DNA of 64,000 nucleotides from an uncultured bacterium (GCA_950022695.1 CATLLN010000002.1:248001-312000), one strand, 5' to 3'. Shown: positions 25,648-33,483, numbered from the stretch's first letter. The notes: a model not told the origin generated them from the letters alone. Translations and numbers: made by a program.

Positions 25648-25863
25648 ATGGCACCAATAAACGGTATATTTTCTATAAATCCGAATACAGCAATAAACGC
25701 AGGACGCGGAGCTAAAAAAGTTCAAGCACAAAATGTTTCAAACCCGTTTTTTGCAACAAATGCGTTCAGCACAAACTATAATCAAGGAGAATTATCTCCA
25801 AGAGTTGATTCAGATTTAGCTTATAGTCCAGTTGGGAATGTTTTCCCAAGACTTTATGCTTAA
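25648..25863 (+). CDS. Small unknown protein (71 aa)
   Basis: I do not recognise the family. The sequence (MAPINGIFSINPNTAIN, then NPFFATNAFSTNYNQGELSP) is Asn/Ala/Phe-rich, with no signal peptide or membrane segment, and probably lacks a compact fold. The ATG at 25648 follows GGGGA by 6 bases. An in-frame TTG four codons upstream is less likely. Its stop abuts the convergent proC stop. A TGTAA direct repeat and the shared CAAAATACTTTATATA core lie upstream, which supports it being a real regulated gene. Confidence 0.6.
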   Translation: MAPINGIFSINPNTAINAGRGAKKVQAQNVSNPFFATNAFSTNYNQGELSPRVDSDLAYSPVGNVFPRLYA

Positions 25864-26670
25864 TTATTTACCTAATGCGTTAGCTTTTTGAGTTGTTTTA
25901 TCGATTACATCGTAGAACAACTTATCAGAGTGCTGTTCTTTCATTTCACAAATTCCGACATAAGTACATCCACCTTTTGTTGCGACATTATCAATAAGAG
26001 TTTGAACAGTTGTTTCACCACGGCTAAACACCATTTGAGCAGAGCCTAACGCGGTTTGCGCAGCTAAAATCAGAGATTTTTCATAATCCAAACCAAGTTT
26101 TTCACCTGCACGCGCCATATCTTCTATGACCTGATAGAAAAATGCCGGACCTGAACCTGAAATAGCTGTAACAATATCAATTTGAGATTCTTCAACAGTA
26201 ATACATCTGCCTAAAACGGATAACAATTCTTCAATAAGCTCCAAATCAGAATCTGATGCATTTTTACCTTTGCAAACCCCAAACATTCCTAAATTCACAA
26301 GTGCAGGAGTATTAGGCATAACACGGATTACACGATTTTGCGGAATAACATTCCCGATTTTTTCGGTACTCACACCTGCGGCAATAGATACCAAAAGTTT
26401 TTCAGGTGTTAATTGTTCTTTGATTTCTTCCAAAACCTCTACAACAGAATTCGGTTTTGTTGCAATAAACACAATATCTGAATTTTTCACAAGTTCTTTA
26501 TTATCAGTCAAAACTTCAATACCAAGTCTTTGAGCAGCAGATTTTGCAAATTCTTCACATACTTCAGAACCTCTTACAATATAATTTTCGTCTTTGTCAG
26601 AACCTAAAATACCTTTAATTATAGCGCTTGCCATCTTGCCGCAGCCAATAAATCCTATGTTTTTCTTCAT
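25864..26670 (-). CDS. proC: Pyrroline-5-carboxylate reductase
   Basis: It performs the final step of proline synthesis, reducing pyrroline-5-carboxylate with NAD(P)H. The N-terminal GFIGCGKMASAIIKGIL holds the dinucleotide loop, IRVMPNTPALVNLGM lies near 115, and the C-terminal SGSGPAFFYQVIEDMARAGEKLGL and GGCTYVGI segments are diagnostic. The length is 268. The start follows AAGGGAATGG loosely. It is divergent from rpmH. Confidence 0.96.
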   Translation of the reverse strand: MKKNIGFIGCGKMASAIIKGILGSDKDENYIVRGSEVCEEFAKSAAQRLGIEVLTDNKELVKNSDIVFIATKPNSVVEVLEEIKEQLTPEKLLVSIAAGVSTEKIGNVIPQNRVIRVMPNTPALVNLGMFGVCKGKNASDSDLELIEELLSVLGRCITVEESQIDIVTAISGSGPAFFYQVIEDMARAGEKLGLDYEKSLILAAQTALGSAQMVFSRGETTVQTLIDNVATKGGCTYVGICEMKEQHSDKLFYDVIDKTTQKANALGK

Positions 26671-26698
26671 AATATTTAACCATTCCCTTCGTATTTTG

Positions 26699-26722
26699 TT
26701 GACTAATAAGTTTGTTTACTAT
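26699..26722 (+). promoter_or_regulatory. Possible promoter of rpmH-rnpA
   Basis: TTGACT (26699-26704) is followed at 15-17 bp by overlapping -10 candidates TATAAC and TAACAT. Spacing is ambiguous. Confidence 0.35.
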
Positions 26723-26768
26723 AACATTTGAATTATACGACAAATAAATAGTAAAAGGAAATAAAAAA

Positions 26769-26921
26769 ATGAGACGTACACTAGAAGGAACTAAAAGAAA
26801 AAGACAAAACGTAAGCGGTTTCAGAGCAAGAATGTCAACTCCGGGCGGACGCGAAGTTATCAACAGACGCAGAGCTCGTGGTCGTCATAAAGTTGCTATC
26901 ACTGCTAAAAAACGTGCTTAA
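26769..26921 (+). CDS. rpmH: 50S ribosomal protein L34
   Basis: This 50-residue, very basic protein reads [20 protein letters not shown], then [20 protein letters not shown] and an Ala/Lys end. It matches L34 (KRTxQPSxxKR...GFRxRMxTxxGRxVLxxRRAKGRxxL) throughout. It is a component of the large ribosomal subunit. AAAGGA lies 8 bases before the ATG. As in most bacteria it is followed by rnpA, here 75 bases downstream beyond a small inverted repeat. Confidence 0.95.
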   Translation: MRRTLEGTKRKRQNVSGFRARMSTPGGREVINRRRARGRHKVAITAKKRA

Positions 26922-26943
26922 TATTAAAAAAGTCCACGCACAA

Positions 26944-26982
26944 TTTGTCATTTTGGTCTTTGAACCAGTTCAGAATGACAAA
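26944..26982. repeat. Inverted repeat between rpmH and rnpA
   Basis: TTTGTCATT and AATGACAAA are the outer arms, and inner TGAAC-CA-GTTCA forms a second small stem. It resembles a dispersed GTCATTCTGAAC-type intergenic repeat and may attenuate or process the rpmH-rnpA message. Confidence 0.55.
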
Positions 26983-26996
26983 CAGCAGGAGGCAAA

Positions 26997-27347
26997 ATGC
27001 TGCCAAAGCAATATCGCTTAAAAAAAAGATCAGCTTTTAAAGCTACATATAAAGTTAAAAACTCCACCCATTCGGGCGGAGTAACTTTGTTTGCAGGGAT
27101 TCTAAAAAAAGAAGATTATCCAACAAAAGTTGGATTTGTTGTTAGTAAAAAAGTCCACAAACGCGCAGTAAAACGTAATCGCTTGAAACGACTTATGCGC
27201 GAAAGCTACAGACAGCTTTTAAAAGAAAACTATCTGGGAAATTCACAACAGTTTATGTCTTTAGTTTTTGTAGGCTCTGATAAAGCCCTTGGCAAAAGCT
27301 TTTCTGAAATCAAATCAAGTATCCAAAAAACTCTGGAGAAATTATGA
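26997..27347 (+). CDS. rnpA: Ribonuclease P protein component
   Basis: This is the protein subunit of RNase P, which matures tRNA 5' ends together with a catalytic RNA (not in this window). The RNR motif is present as KRAVKRNRLKRLMRES (about 57-72), and the 116-residue length is typical. AGGAGG lies 5-6 bases before the ATG. The 3' end overlaps the next gene by 4 bp (ATGA). Confidence 0.93.
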   Translation: MLPKQYRLKKRSAFKATYKVKNSTHSGGVTLFAGILKKEDYPTKVGFVVSKKVHKRAVKRNRLKRLMRESYRQLLKENYLGNSQQFMSLVFVGSDKALGKSFSEIKSSIQKTLEKL

Positions 27348-27877
27348 TTGAAGGCGTTTATGTCGACAATATAATGATGCATTCTGAAACCCGTGTTTAT
27401 CCGACAGAACCTCAGATTACAGCAGGACTAATTGTTGGCTCTCAAGCAATTTATCGTTACGGACTCAGAGAATCCTCATATCCGACACTTTCTCTTGTTG
27501 ATGAGCTTTGTGACAATCAAGGAAACATAATCCCGCCCGGACATTACGAGCTTGCACTGTCTGATGAAAGAGATTTCCTTATCCTAATTCAATCTAAAAA
27601 AGCGCTTGCAATAATTCCTGTTTTTAAAGTTGAAGTTGATATGTCACAATACGAACAGGTTCGTGATAATAAATCCCTGCGCAAAAAGAAAAAAGAAGAA
27701 AAAGAAATTGCAAAAACCAATAAAAAACGAGCCAAACAAGGTATGCCGCCAGTTAATGATGAAGCAGACATTTATCAGGAAGCTTCAATTGAATACATTC
27801 CCGCAGGTTCTTACTACTTAATCAGATACGAACGAGGCGATGTAAAAGCCTGGGGCGCAATTAAAAGTTACAAATAA
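27344..27877 (+). CDS. Unknown protein cotranslated with rnpA (177 aa)
   Basis: I do not recognise the family. An N-terminal beta-rich half (residues 1-105: strands such as GLIVGSQAIYRYGLR, GHYELALSDERDFLILIQ and ALAIIPVFKVEVD) is followed by a strongly basic Lys/Glu helix (about 110-135) and a short beta end (YIPAGSYYLIRYERGDVKAWGAIKSY). No signal peptide or membrane helix is seen. It starts by a 4-bp overlap with rnpA, in the place where yidD or yidC usually stands. The basic helix could bind RNA. Confidence 0.7.
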   Translation: MIEGVYVDNIMMHSETRVYPTEPQITAGLIVGSQAIYRYGLRESSYPTLSLVDELCDNQGNIIPPGHYELALSDERDFLILIQSKKALAIIPVFKVEVDMSQYEQVRDNKSLRKKKKEEKEIAKTNKKRAKQGMPPVNDEADIYQEASIEYIPAGSYYLIRYERGDVKAWGAIKSYK

Positions 27878-28039
27878 CTATTTTTTGACCTGTTCAATCT
27901 TGATAGTATATCCTAAAAGCTTACAAATTTTCTGAAATTCCTCAAGTTTCAAAGTATTCCTACGAATTTTACAAGAAAAAGTACTTTGAGGAATATCATC
28001 TCCCATAGATTCTTTTAATCTTTCCAGAATAGCTTGTGC
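27878..28039 (-). pseudogene. Remnant of an XRE/HTH regulator
   Basis: A 53-codon minus-strand frame reads AQAILERLKESMGDDIPQST, then FSCKIRRNTLKLEEFQKICK and LLGYTIKIEQVKK. This is the C-terminal two thirds of a small HTH protein (recognition helix plus the closing LGY strand). It begins directly after an in-frame TGA, and the first helix and start codon are missing. Together with the pilin tail at 28029 it forms a divergent XRE/pilin pair whose centre has been deleted. Confidence 0.65.
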
Positions 28040-28094
28040 TCACAAAACCAAAACTGAAACAGATTATTTTAAACGAATTGTAAAATTAAAATAA
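28029..28094 (+). pseudogene. Remnant: 3' end of a pilin-like gene
   Basis: The frame reads IACAHKTKTETDYFKRIVKL before Lys and a stop. It closely matches the end of the intact pilin at 51558 (ITCANKAKTETDYFKHIIKK). Only about 21 codons remain, with no prepilin leader upstream. Confidence 0.75.
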
Positions 28095-28096
28095 TT

Positions 28097-28843
28097 TTAA
28101 TATTCATCAACACTACATTTTGGAATACATGCATTTTCACAGAAAATAGCCTTAATTTCTTCATCTTGTTTTGCATGATACTTAAGTCCCGGAGTTACAA
28201 GTCCCGTTACAAGCCCGATGAAAGTTCCAACAGGTACACCAATAGCTGCTGCTCCGACTGCAATTTTTTGAGGATGCGGAATAAACGCCAATCCGGCACC
28301 AGCCCCTGCTCCAACAATACCTAAACCAACAGTTGAAGCCGCAAGTTTTCCCGCTGTCATCCAACCATTTTCCACTAGCGAAAAATCCTTGCTAAAAGGT
28401 TTAAGTTTCACATCAACTTCTGTATTATCAGGTAAAATAAGTTTATTGATATTCAAATAAACACGCGCATTTTTATTAAACATTCTCTGTTTATAAACTC
28501 CGCGAACATTACCTACAAACTTTGACCCCATGGGAATAATTACACTACCGCATGATGTCATAATATCCTTTGGAACATAAAAATAAACACATTCTCCATC
28601 TTTGACGCATTCAGACATAAACTTACATTCAAAAGCAATTTTAATAACATTACCTTTACAAATAATATAGAAATTTTCAGTTTCATAAACACTATTTGCA
28701 AGAGCTTTTGAATCCGGATTTGCAATAGTTTCACTAGATAAAATATGCTCCTGAGCATCACAATCATCACAATCCGCAAATGCAGCAGAAGGAATAAAAC
28801 TAAACAAATTAAACATTAAAAATATAGTCAATAACTTCTTCAT
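28097..28843 (-). CDS. Exported Cys-containing protein, unknown function (248 aa)
   Basis: A signal peptide (about 1-23, ending AAFA) precedes DCDDCD. A beta-rich domain follows (about 45-145: IMTSCGSVIIPMGSKFVGNV, then YLNINKLILPDNTEVDVKLK). The pattern of an added inhibitor-like strand, IPxGSKxxGxV and LPDxTxV recalls the VirB10/TrbI beta-barrel, but only weakly. Residues about 165-215 are Gly/Ala-rich and hydrophobic (GLGIVGAGAGAGLAFIP, then AVGAAAIGVPVGTFIGLVTG), and could insert in a membrane. Cys recur at both ends (CENACIPKC). No secretion-system gene is next to it, so the function is open. Confidence 0.65.
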   Translation of the reverse strand: MKKLLTIFLMFNLFSFIPSAAFADCDDCDAQEHILSSETIANPDSKALANSVYETENFYIICKGNVIKIAFECKFMSECVKDGECVYFYVPKDIMTSCGSVIIPMGSKFVGNVRGVYKQRMFNKNARVYLNINKLILPDNTEVDVKLKPFSKDFSLVENGWMTAGKLAASTVGLGIVGAGAGAGLAFIPHPQKIAVGAAAIGVPVGTFIGLVTGLVTPGLKYHAKQDEEIKAIFCENACIPKCSVDEY

Positions 28844-28955
28844 ACGCTCACTATAAATTAAAAACCCTAAATTTTTATTGCCTATATATCCTAATTCTAT
28901 TATTTATAAAATTCCCAGATTTTTATGATAAAATTCCGATATGGAGGAAATAAAT

Positions 28956-30068
28956 ATGGATCAAGCAACAGTAAAACCAAAACGCGAAATGTTAAATTAC
29001 ATCAATGTATTCAGAGGGCTTGCGATTTTATTAATAGTTGCCGGACATACTATGCAATTTGGTACAAAAGGAACTTGGATTAATGACACTGCATTTGAAA
29101 TTTTAACAGGTGGCACTGCTCTTTTCATATTCATTTCAGGATTTTTATTTCAACATTTGTCTGATAAATTTGAATATAAAACTTATCTCAAAAAGAAATG
29201 GATAAATGTAATTCTCCCATATATAATAACCGCAATTCCTGGGATAATTCTTTGTTTTACCATGCCGGAAGCTTACGGGAACCCGTTTGTTGGATTAAAT
29301 CCTTTTGCTCAAATTGGAATATTTTTGACAACCGGACGGGTTCATAACGTTCCAACCTGGTATATCCCAATGATTTGTATATTCTTCTTACTTGCAGATT
29401 TATTTATCATTCTGGAACGCAAAAAAATATTATACAAATTTTTACCAGTCCTGTTTTTAATAACCTTCTTTGTTCCACGTATAGATATTGAACCATCTTA
29501 CCTTACCGGAATGAGTTACGGAGCAAAGTATTTTGCCTACATAAAATATATTTTAAACGGATTTATTCATTTTGCATCAATGTACATTTTAGGAATGTAC
29601 TTTTCTTCCTTTAAAGAAAAAATTAATTACTGTTACAAATACCGTTGGGGGCTAATCCTTGGTATGCTTATAACCGCAGGAGCCGATATTTATTTAAACC
29701 ATACATTCCACATTATGAATAATACAATTTCAAAAATCTTTTTAACCCTAATTGTACTTGGATATTTACAACACTATGATAATGAAATAAAAAACTGCCA
29801 ATGGTTTAATAAATCAGCAGATTTTGTAGCAAAATACAGTTTTTCAATTTTCTTTATACACTGGTATATTTTATTTGCTTTTAATCAAATATTCAAAGTT
29901 TCAAAAGTTATTTCCGTAAATTCTTTAAAAGAATTATTCTCAGCAATAGGAATAGTTTCAATTCGATATATCACAGTCACTCTAGTAAGTTTAGGAATCT
30001 TATATATACTTAAACAATTATTATCCAAACTCCAAGTAAAAAATACGCGTTCAATTATTGGAGTATAA
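28956..30068 (+). CDS. Acyltransferase family 3 membrane protein
   Basis: This multi-pass membrane O-acyltransferase resembles the OafA/WecH family, which acetylates or succinylates surface glycans. YINVFRGLAILLIVAGH (about 16-32) carries the family Arg and the catalytic His. About ten membrane helices follow, with FIHWYILFAFNQIF near 305. The 370-residue length is typical. The acceptor is unknown. The ATG at 28956 follows GGAGG by 7-8 bases and is preferred over an ATG five codons earlier, which overlaps that site. Confidence 0.85.
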   Translation: MDQATVKPKREMLNYINVFRGLAILLIVAGHTMQFGTKGTWINDTAFEILTGGTALFIFISGFLFQHLSDKFEYKTYLKKKWINVILPYIITAIPGIILCFTMPEAYGNPFVGLNPFAQIGIFLTTGRVHNVPTWYIPMICIFFLLADLFIILERKKILYKFLPVLFLITFFVPRIDIEPSYLTGMSYGAKYFAYIKYILNGFIHFASMYILGMYFSSFKEKINYCYKYRWGLILGMLITAGADIYLNHTFHIMNNTISKIFLTLIVLGYLQHYDNEIKNCQWFNKSADFVAKYSFSIFFIHWYILFAFNQIFKVSKVISVNSLKELFSAIGIVSIRYITVTLVSLGILYILKQLLSKLQVKNTRSIIGV

Positions 30069-30093
30069 AAATAATAAAGGGACTTATATATTA

Positions 30094-30154
30094 AACTCCA
30101 CTAAATAGGTTCAACTCCAATACCGCATTAGTAAATAGATTCTGGAGTGGAGTT
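30094..30154. repeat. Inverted repeat between convergent genes
   Basis: AACTCCACT (30094-30102) and AGTGGAGTT (30146-30154) are perfect 9-bp arms about 43 bases apart, between the acyltransferase and ugpC. It may act as a transcript end or be a small repeat element. Confidence 0.4.
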
Positions 30155-30167
30155 CGGAGTGGCAATG

Positions 30168-31163
30168 TTAGATTCTTTCGCCGGTTTGCATATCAAACTT
30201 ATACAAATCGGATGATTTAATACTTAATTCAAGTGTTTTACCAATCTGAACATCCGCTTCCAGTTTAGCTGAACACTTTCTGTCCCCGATATTAAAATAT
30301 GCGATTTTTTCACTACCTAGCATCTCTGATATATCAACATTTACGGTTAATTTTATATCTCCGTCAGGTTTGGTCATTTTTTCAGGACGGATTCCGTACA
30401 AAATGTTTTCATCTAGTCCTAAATCTTTACCTTCAATAAAATTCATCTGCGGAGAACCCACAAAACCAGCTACAAAGGTGTTTTTAGGATTGTTATAAAT
30501 CTCTTCAGGGCTGTCAACCTGCTGAATTATTCCGTTATTTAAAACAACGATTCTGTCACCCATTGTTAAAGCTTCTGTCTGGTCGTGGGTCACGTAAATA
30601 AATGTTGTTTGTAATTTTTCGTGCAGTTTTTTTATCTCAGAACGCATTTGAACACGTAATTTCGCATCTAAATTTGACAGCGGTTCATCCATCAAGAAAA
30701 CTTTAGGGTTTCTTACAATTGCACGTCCTAAAGCTACACGCTGACGCTGTCCGCCTGATAATTGTTTCGGCTTGCGGTCTAAATATTCTTCTAAATTCAG
30801 GATTTCTGCCGCTTCTTGTACTTTTTTATCAATTTCAGATTTCGGAACTTTGCGCATTTTTAAACCGAATGCAATATTTTCTCTTACTGTCATATGCGGA
30901 TAAAGTGCGTAACTCTGGAAAACAAATGCAATATCTCTGTCTTTTGGCGCAACGTTATTTACTTTATTGTCGCAAATAAAAATTTCGCCGTCAGATATGT
31001 CTTCAAGCCCTGCAATCATTCTCAAAAGTGTTGATTTTCCGCAGCCGGAAGCCCCGACAAGAACAATAAATTCTTTATCTTTTATTTCCAGACTAACATT
31101 GTTTATTACGGTTTTGTTGTTATCATAAGTTTTTGTGACGTTTTTTAAAATTACGCTGCTCAT
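30168..31163 (-). CDS. ugpC: UgpC/MalK-type ABC transporter ATPase (sugar import)
   Basis: This ATPase energises carbohydrate ABC importers. It has Walker A GASGCGKST (about 37-45), Q-loop FQSYALYPHMTVREN near 83, signature LSGGQRQR near 135, Walker B VFLMDEPLSNLDAK near 155, and H-loop VTHDQTEA near 190. A C-terminal TOBE/regulatory domain follows, a little short (331 residues against about 360). No permease or binding-protein gene is adjacent, so it may be a shared ATPase serving importers elsewhere. It follows the kinase-like gene with a one-base gap. Confidence 0.88.
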   Translation of the reverse strand: MSSVILKNVTKTYDNNKTVINNVSLEIKDKEFIVLVGASGCGKSTLLRMIAGLEDISDGEIFICDNKVNNVAPKDRDIAFVFQSYALYPHMTVRENIAFGLKMRKVPKSEIDKKVQEAAEILNLEEYLDRKPKQLSGGQRQRVALGRAIVRNPKVFLMDEPLSNLDAKLRVQMRSEIKKLHEKLQTTFIYVTHDQTEALTMGDRIVVLNNGIIQQVDSPEEIYNNPKNTFVAGFVGSPQMNFIEGKDLGLDENILYGIRPEKMTKPDGDIKLTVNVDISEMLGSEKIAYFNIGDRKCSAKLEADVQIGKTLELSIKSSDLYKFDMQTGERI

Positions 31164-31164
31164 C

Positions 31165-32292
31165 TTATTCCTTTTCTATAGGAAGGATTATGTCGTATCT
31201 TGTACCCTTCATAATTTCAGAGAAGATATCAATCATACCGTCGGCTCTTCTTACTAAAATACTTGCAGTCCCAAGTTTTAGTGCTCTTAAAAAGTTCTTT
31301 TTCCCTTTTTCAAGCTGTGCATAAGGCTCACATAAATATTTCATATCTTCTTCTGCAATGCCTGCTCCTGTGTCCCTTATTGTTATTCTCAAATATGATG
31401 TTTGTCTTAGTGCCGGTATACTTAAGTTGTAGCGTGCACAAGTTTTTTCGTCAGGATATGCTAATTTTACTGAAATATAACCTGTTTCTGTCATTGAAAT
31501 AGCAACTTCAAGAATATTTTTTAAAATTGTTTTTACAGCATTTAAGTCAGCATAAACTGTACGTTTTTCAATGCTTTCATAATTAAAATCAAACACAAGT
31601 TTTTTGTCTTGCATCTCGTTTTCGAAATCTTTAATTATCGCTTTGAAAACTTCTATAATATCAAAATTGTGATAATCGGATTCGTAAATAGAAGATTCCG
31701 CCTTTGAAAATTCTAAAAATTTATCTAAAAAGTGATATAATTCTTCTGAATTATTATTTATTATTTTGACGTATTTTGCTTGCTTCTCGGATAATTCTCC
31801 GCCAAGCCCGTCCAATAAGCCTTTTGAAAACCCGCTGATTGATGTGACAGGTGATTTTAATTCGTTTTCAAGTTTTGCGAGCATGGCATTTTTTTCGCCG
31901 TTAAATTTTATAACTTTTTCTTCGTTGAAAATTTCGTCTGTTAATTTTGTTAAATCTCTTATGCTAAGAAAATAACCTTTCCATCCTTTTGAAGCGTTAA
32001 GCTCAACATAAAAATCTCTGCCCGGGATGGATGCTGTTGCAAGTATTGGTCTGGATTTTGTTACGGATTCTGATATACAGTTGAGTCCGTCTTTTATTAT
32101 TTCAAGGATATTGGCAGGGGTAAAGTCGTCTGAACCTAATGCAAAAAGCACTTGTGCTTTTTTATTAAAGTGTTTGATTTCACCTTTAAACCCTACAAAT
32201 ATAACCGCATCCGGTAATTCATCAATCGTTTTATATGCTGTAAGAGCCCACCACAAATTTTTTGAAAATTTATCCAAGTTCATAATTTGCAT
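31165..32292 (-). CDS. Histidine-kinase-like protein lacking the phospho-acceptor His
   Basis: The layout is a PAS-like N-terminal domain (about 20-115), a HisKA-like dimerisation helix pair (about 130-205) and an HATPase-like domain (about 240-372). In the H-box the usual HELRTP is NELKSP (residues 143-148), so the acceptor His is Asn. The N-box is weak (NILEVAISM), but G1 DTGAGIAEEDM near 306 is present. The protein is thus probably a pseudokinase or an ATP-binding sensor. No response regulator is adjacent; the next gene is ugpC, one base on. AAAGGA precedes the ATG at 32292. A second ATG lies three codons in. Confidence 0.8.
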   Translation of the reverse strand: MQIMNLDKFSKNLWWALTAYKTIDELPDAVIFVGFKGEIKHFNKKAQVLFALGSDDFTPANILEIIKDGLNCISESVTKSRPILATASIPGRDFYVELNASKGWKGYFLSIRDLTKLTDEIFNEEKVIKFNGEKNAMLAKLENELKSPVTSISGFSKGLLDGLGGELSEKQAKYVKIINNNSEELYHFLDKFLEFSKAESSIYESDYHNFDIIEVFKAIIKDFENEMQDKKLVFDFNYESIEKRTVYADLNAVKTILKNILEVAISMTETGYISVKLAYPDEKTCARYNLSIPALRQTSYLRITIRDTGAGIAEEDMKYLCEPYAQLEKGKKNFLRALKLGTASILVRRADGMIDIFSEIMKGTRYDIILPIEKE

Positions 32293-32349
32293 TACATCCT
32301 TTTATAGTATATAATACATCATAACATGAAAAATTTTTGTGAATTTGCA

Positions 32350-32365
32350 TGTAAATTTTTGTAAT
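32350..32365 (+). promoter_or_regulatory. TGTAA direct-repeat box 3
   Basis: TGTAAATTTTTGTAAT has TGTAA units 10 bp apart, 122 bp before the gene at 32472. Its first 15 bases match the box at 41916. Confidence 0.45.
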
Positions 32366-32471
32366 CTTTTTTTATAAAAAGTAGCAAAAAATATTATTTA
32401 GGTGTTTTCTATACAAAAACCAACATGAAGATAATAGAGAAATGAATAATTTCTGAAAGTAAGGTGATACT

Positions 32472-32795
32472 ATGAGAGAAATCGACAACAAAAATATTAA
32501 TAGTTTAAACTTTAAGGGTATCCAAAAAGCATCAAACGATAGTCAGATACCGGAGACTCCGGCAATTCCTGTTGAAGAAAAAGAGATAAAAGATTTGTCA
32601 AATATGCCTGCTGCATCTTTAGGTAAATCTCAGGTTGCATCTGATTCTTTAGAAAGCGATATGAAGTTTTTGGAAAAAAATCCCGGTCTTGTCGAAGGTC
32701 TAAACAAGGCAATAGATAACTATGCAGAAACTCATAGTGAAGAAGAAACTCTTCAGATGATTGAAAAAATGCATCAAGAATTCGTTAAAAAATAA
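32472..32795 (+). CDS. Small unknown protein (107 aa) with SLNFKG motif
   Basis: I do not recognise the family. SLNFKGI at residues 11-17 is one of several N-terminal F-x-G motifs in this window. A Pro/Glu-rich linker (25-45) and an acidic helical C-terminal half (55-107, MKFLEKNPGLVEGLNKAI and EEETLQMIEKMHQEF) follow. There is no signal peptide or membrane helix. AAGGTG lies before the ATG. A TGTAA direct repeat lies upstream, and it appears monocistronic. Confidence 0.65.
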   Translation: MREIDNKNINSLNFKGIQKASNDSQIPETPAIPVEEKEIKDLSNMPAASLGKSQVASDSLESDMKFLEKNPGLVEGLNKAIDNYAETHSEEETLQMIEKMHQEFVKK

Positions 32796-32973
32796 TTATA
32801 GATTCCGTCTTGCAGATCGGAATGAACAATAAAAATAAGTTGTATGATTGTGACTTTTTTTGCAAAAAAAAAGTCACAACTTTTTGCGACTTGAACAATA
32901 ATCTTGGGAGGAGATTTTGGGATAGTTTGTACATGCATGATATGATAATCATGTCAAATTGGTTACATTAATA

Positions 32974-32999
32974 TTGTAAATTTTAACAAAAATTTACAA
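32974..32999. promoter_or_regulatory. Palindrome over the aroQ -35 region
   Basis: TTGTAAATTTT (32974-32984) and AAAATTTACAA (32989-32999) are perfect 11-bp arms around AACA. The right arm contains the -35 TTTACA, as expected for a repressor operator. Confidence 0.5.
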
Positions 33000-33021
33000 A
33001 AACAGTTTTTTGTATTATAAT
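32993..33021 (+). promoter_or_regulatory. Promoter of aroQ, apparently leaderless
   Basis: TTTACA (32993-32998), a 17-bp spacer and a perfect TATAAT (33016-33021) end 6 bases before the ATG at 33028. No Shine-Dalgarno can fit. Confidence 0.7.
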
Positions 33022-33027
33022 GGCATT

Positions 33028-33483
33028 ATGGAAAAAGATTTAAATATTTTAATAATTAATGGTCCAAATCTCAATATGCTGGGTGTTAGAGAGCCTGAAC
33101 AGTATGGTTCTAAGTCGTATAAAGATTTAGAAATGGAGCTTTATGAGTATTCTTTTGAACTCGGGATAAATGTTGAGATTTTCCAGAGCAATTTTGAGGG
33201 TGAAATTATCGAAAAGATTCAATATGCGCTTGGAAATTTTGACGGAATAGTTTTAAATGCAGGGGCTTACACTCATACAAGTGTTGCAATTCGTGATGCA
33301 TTAACATCAGTTAAAATTCCGACTGTTGAGGTGCATATTTCCAATATTTATAAACGTGAAGAATTCCGTCATAATTCAATGTTTGCAGATGTTTGTGTCG
33401 GTCAGATTACAGGTTTTAAGACAGATAGTTATAAGTTAGGCATGCAAGGACTTGTAAATTTCCTTACCAGTGCAAACGACTAG
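33028..33483 (+). CDS. aroQ: Type II 3-dehydroquinate dehydratase
   Basis: It is the third step of the shikimate pathway, dehydrating 3-dehydroquinate to 3-dehydroshikimate. The family segments are intact: INGPNLNMLGVREPEQYG (catalytic Tyr region), FQSNFEGEIIEKI, DGIVLNAGAYTHTSVAIRDAL (His region) and VEVHISNIYKREEFRHNS. From the ATG at 33028 it is 151 residues, close to the usual 145-155. An in-frame TTG at 33010 lies inside the -10 region and cannot be the start if the promoter is right. A dispersed repeat begins at its stop. Confidence 0.95.
   Translation: MEKDLNILIINGPNLNMLGVREPEQYGSKSYKDLEMELYEYSFELGINVEIFQSNFEGEIIEKIQYALGNFDGIVLNAGAYTHTSVAIRDALTSVKIPTVEVHISNIYKREEFRHNSMFADVCVGQITGFKTDSYKLGMQGLVNFLTSAND

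Noticed and set aside
26671-26768. Possible replication origin near rpmH
   Set aside because: rpmH-rnpA can lie near oriC, but no dnaA gene and no cluster of DnaA boxes is visible here.
28182-28364. A Cys/Trp/Gly-rich 60-codon frame on the minus strand
   Set aside because: It is an out-of-frame shadow of the Gly/Ala-rich region of the exported protein at 28097-28843.
28097-28843. Assignment of the exported 248-residue protein to VirB10/TrbI
   Set aside because: Only a weak IPxGSKxxGxV pattern is shared, and no other type IV secretion gene is near, so it is left as unknown.
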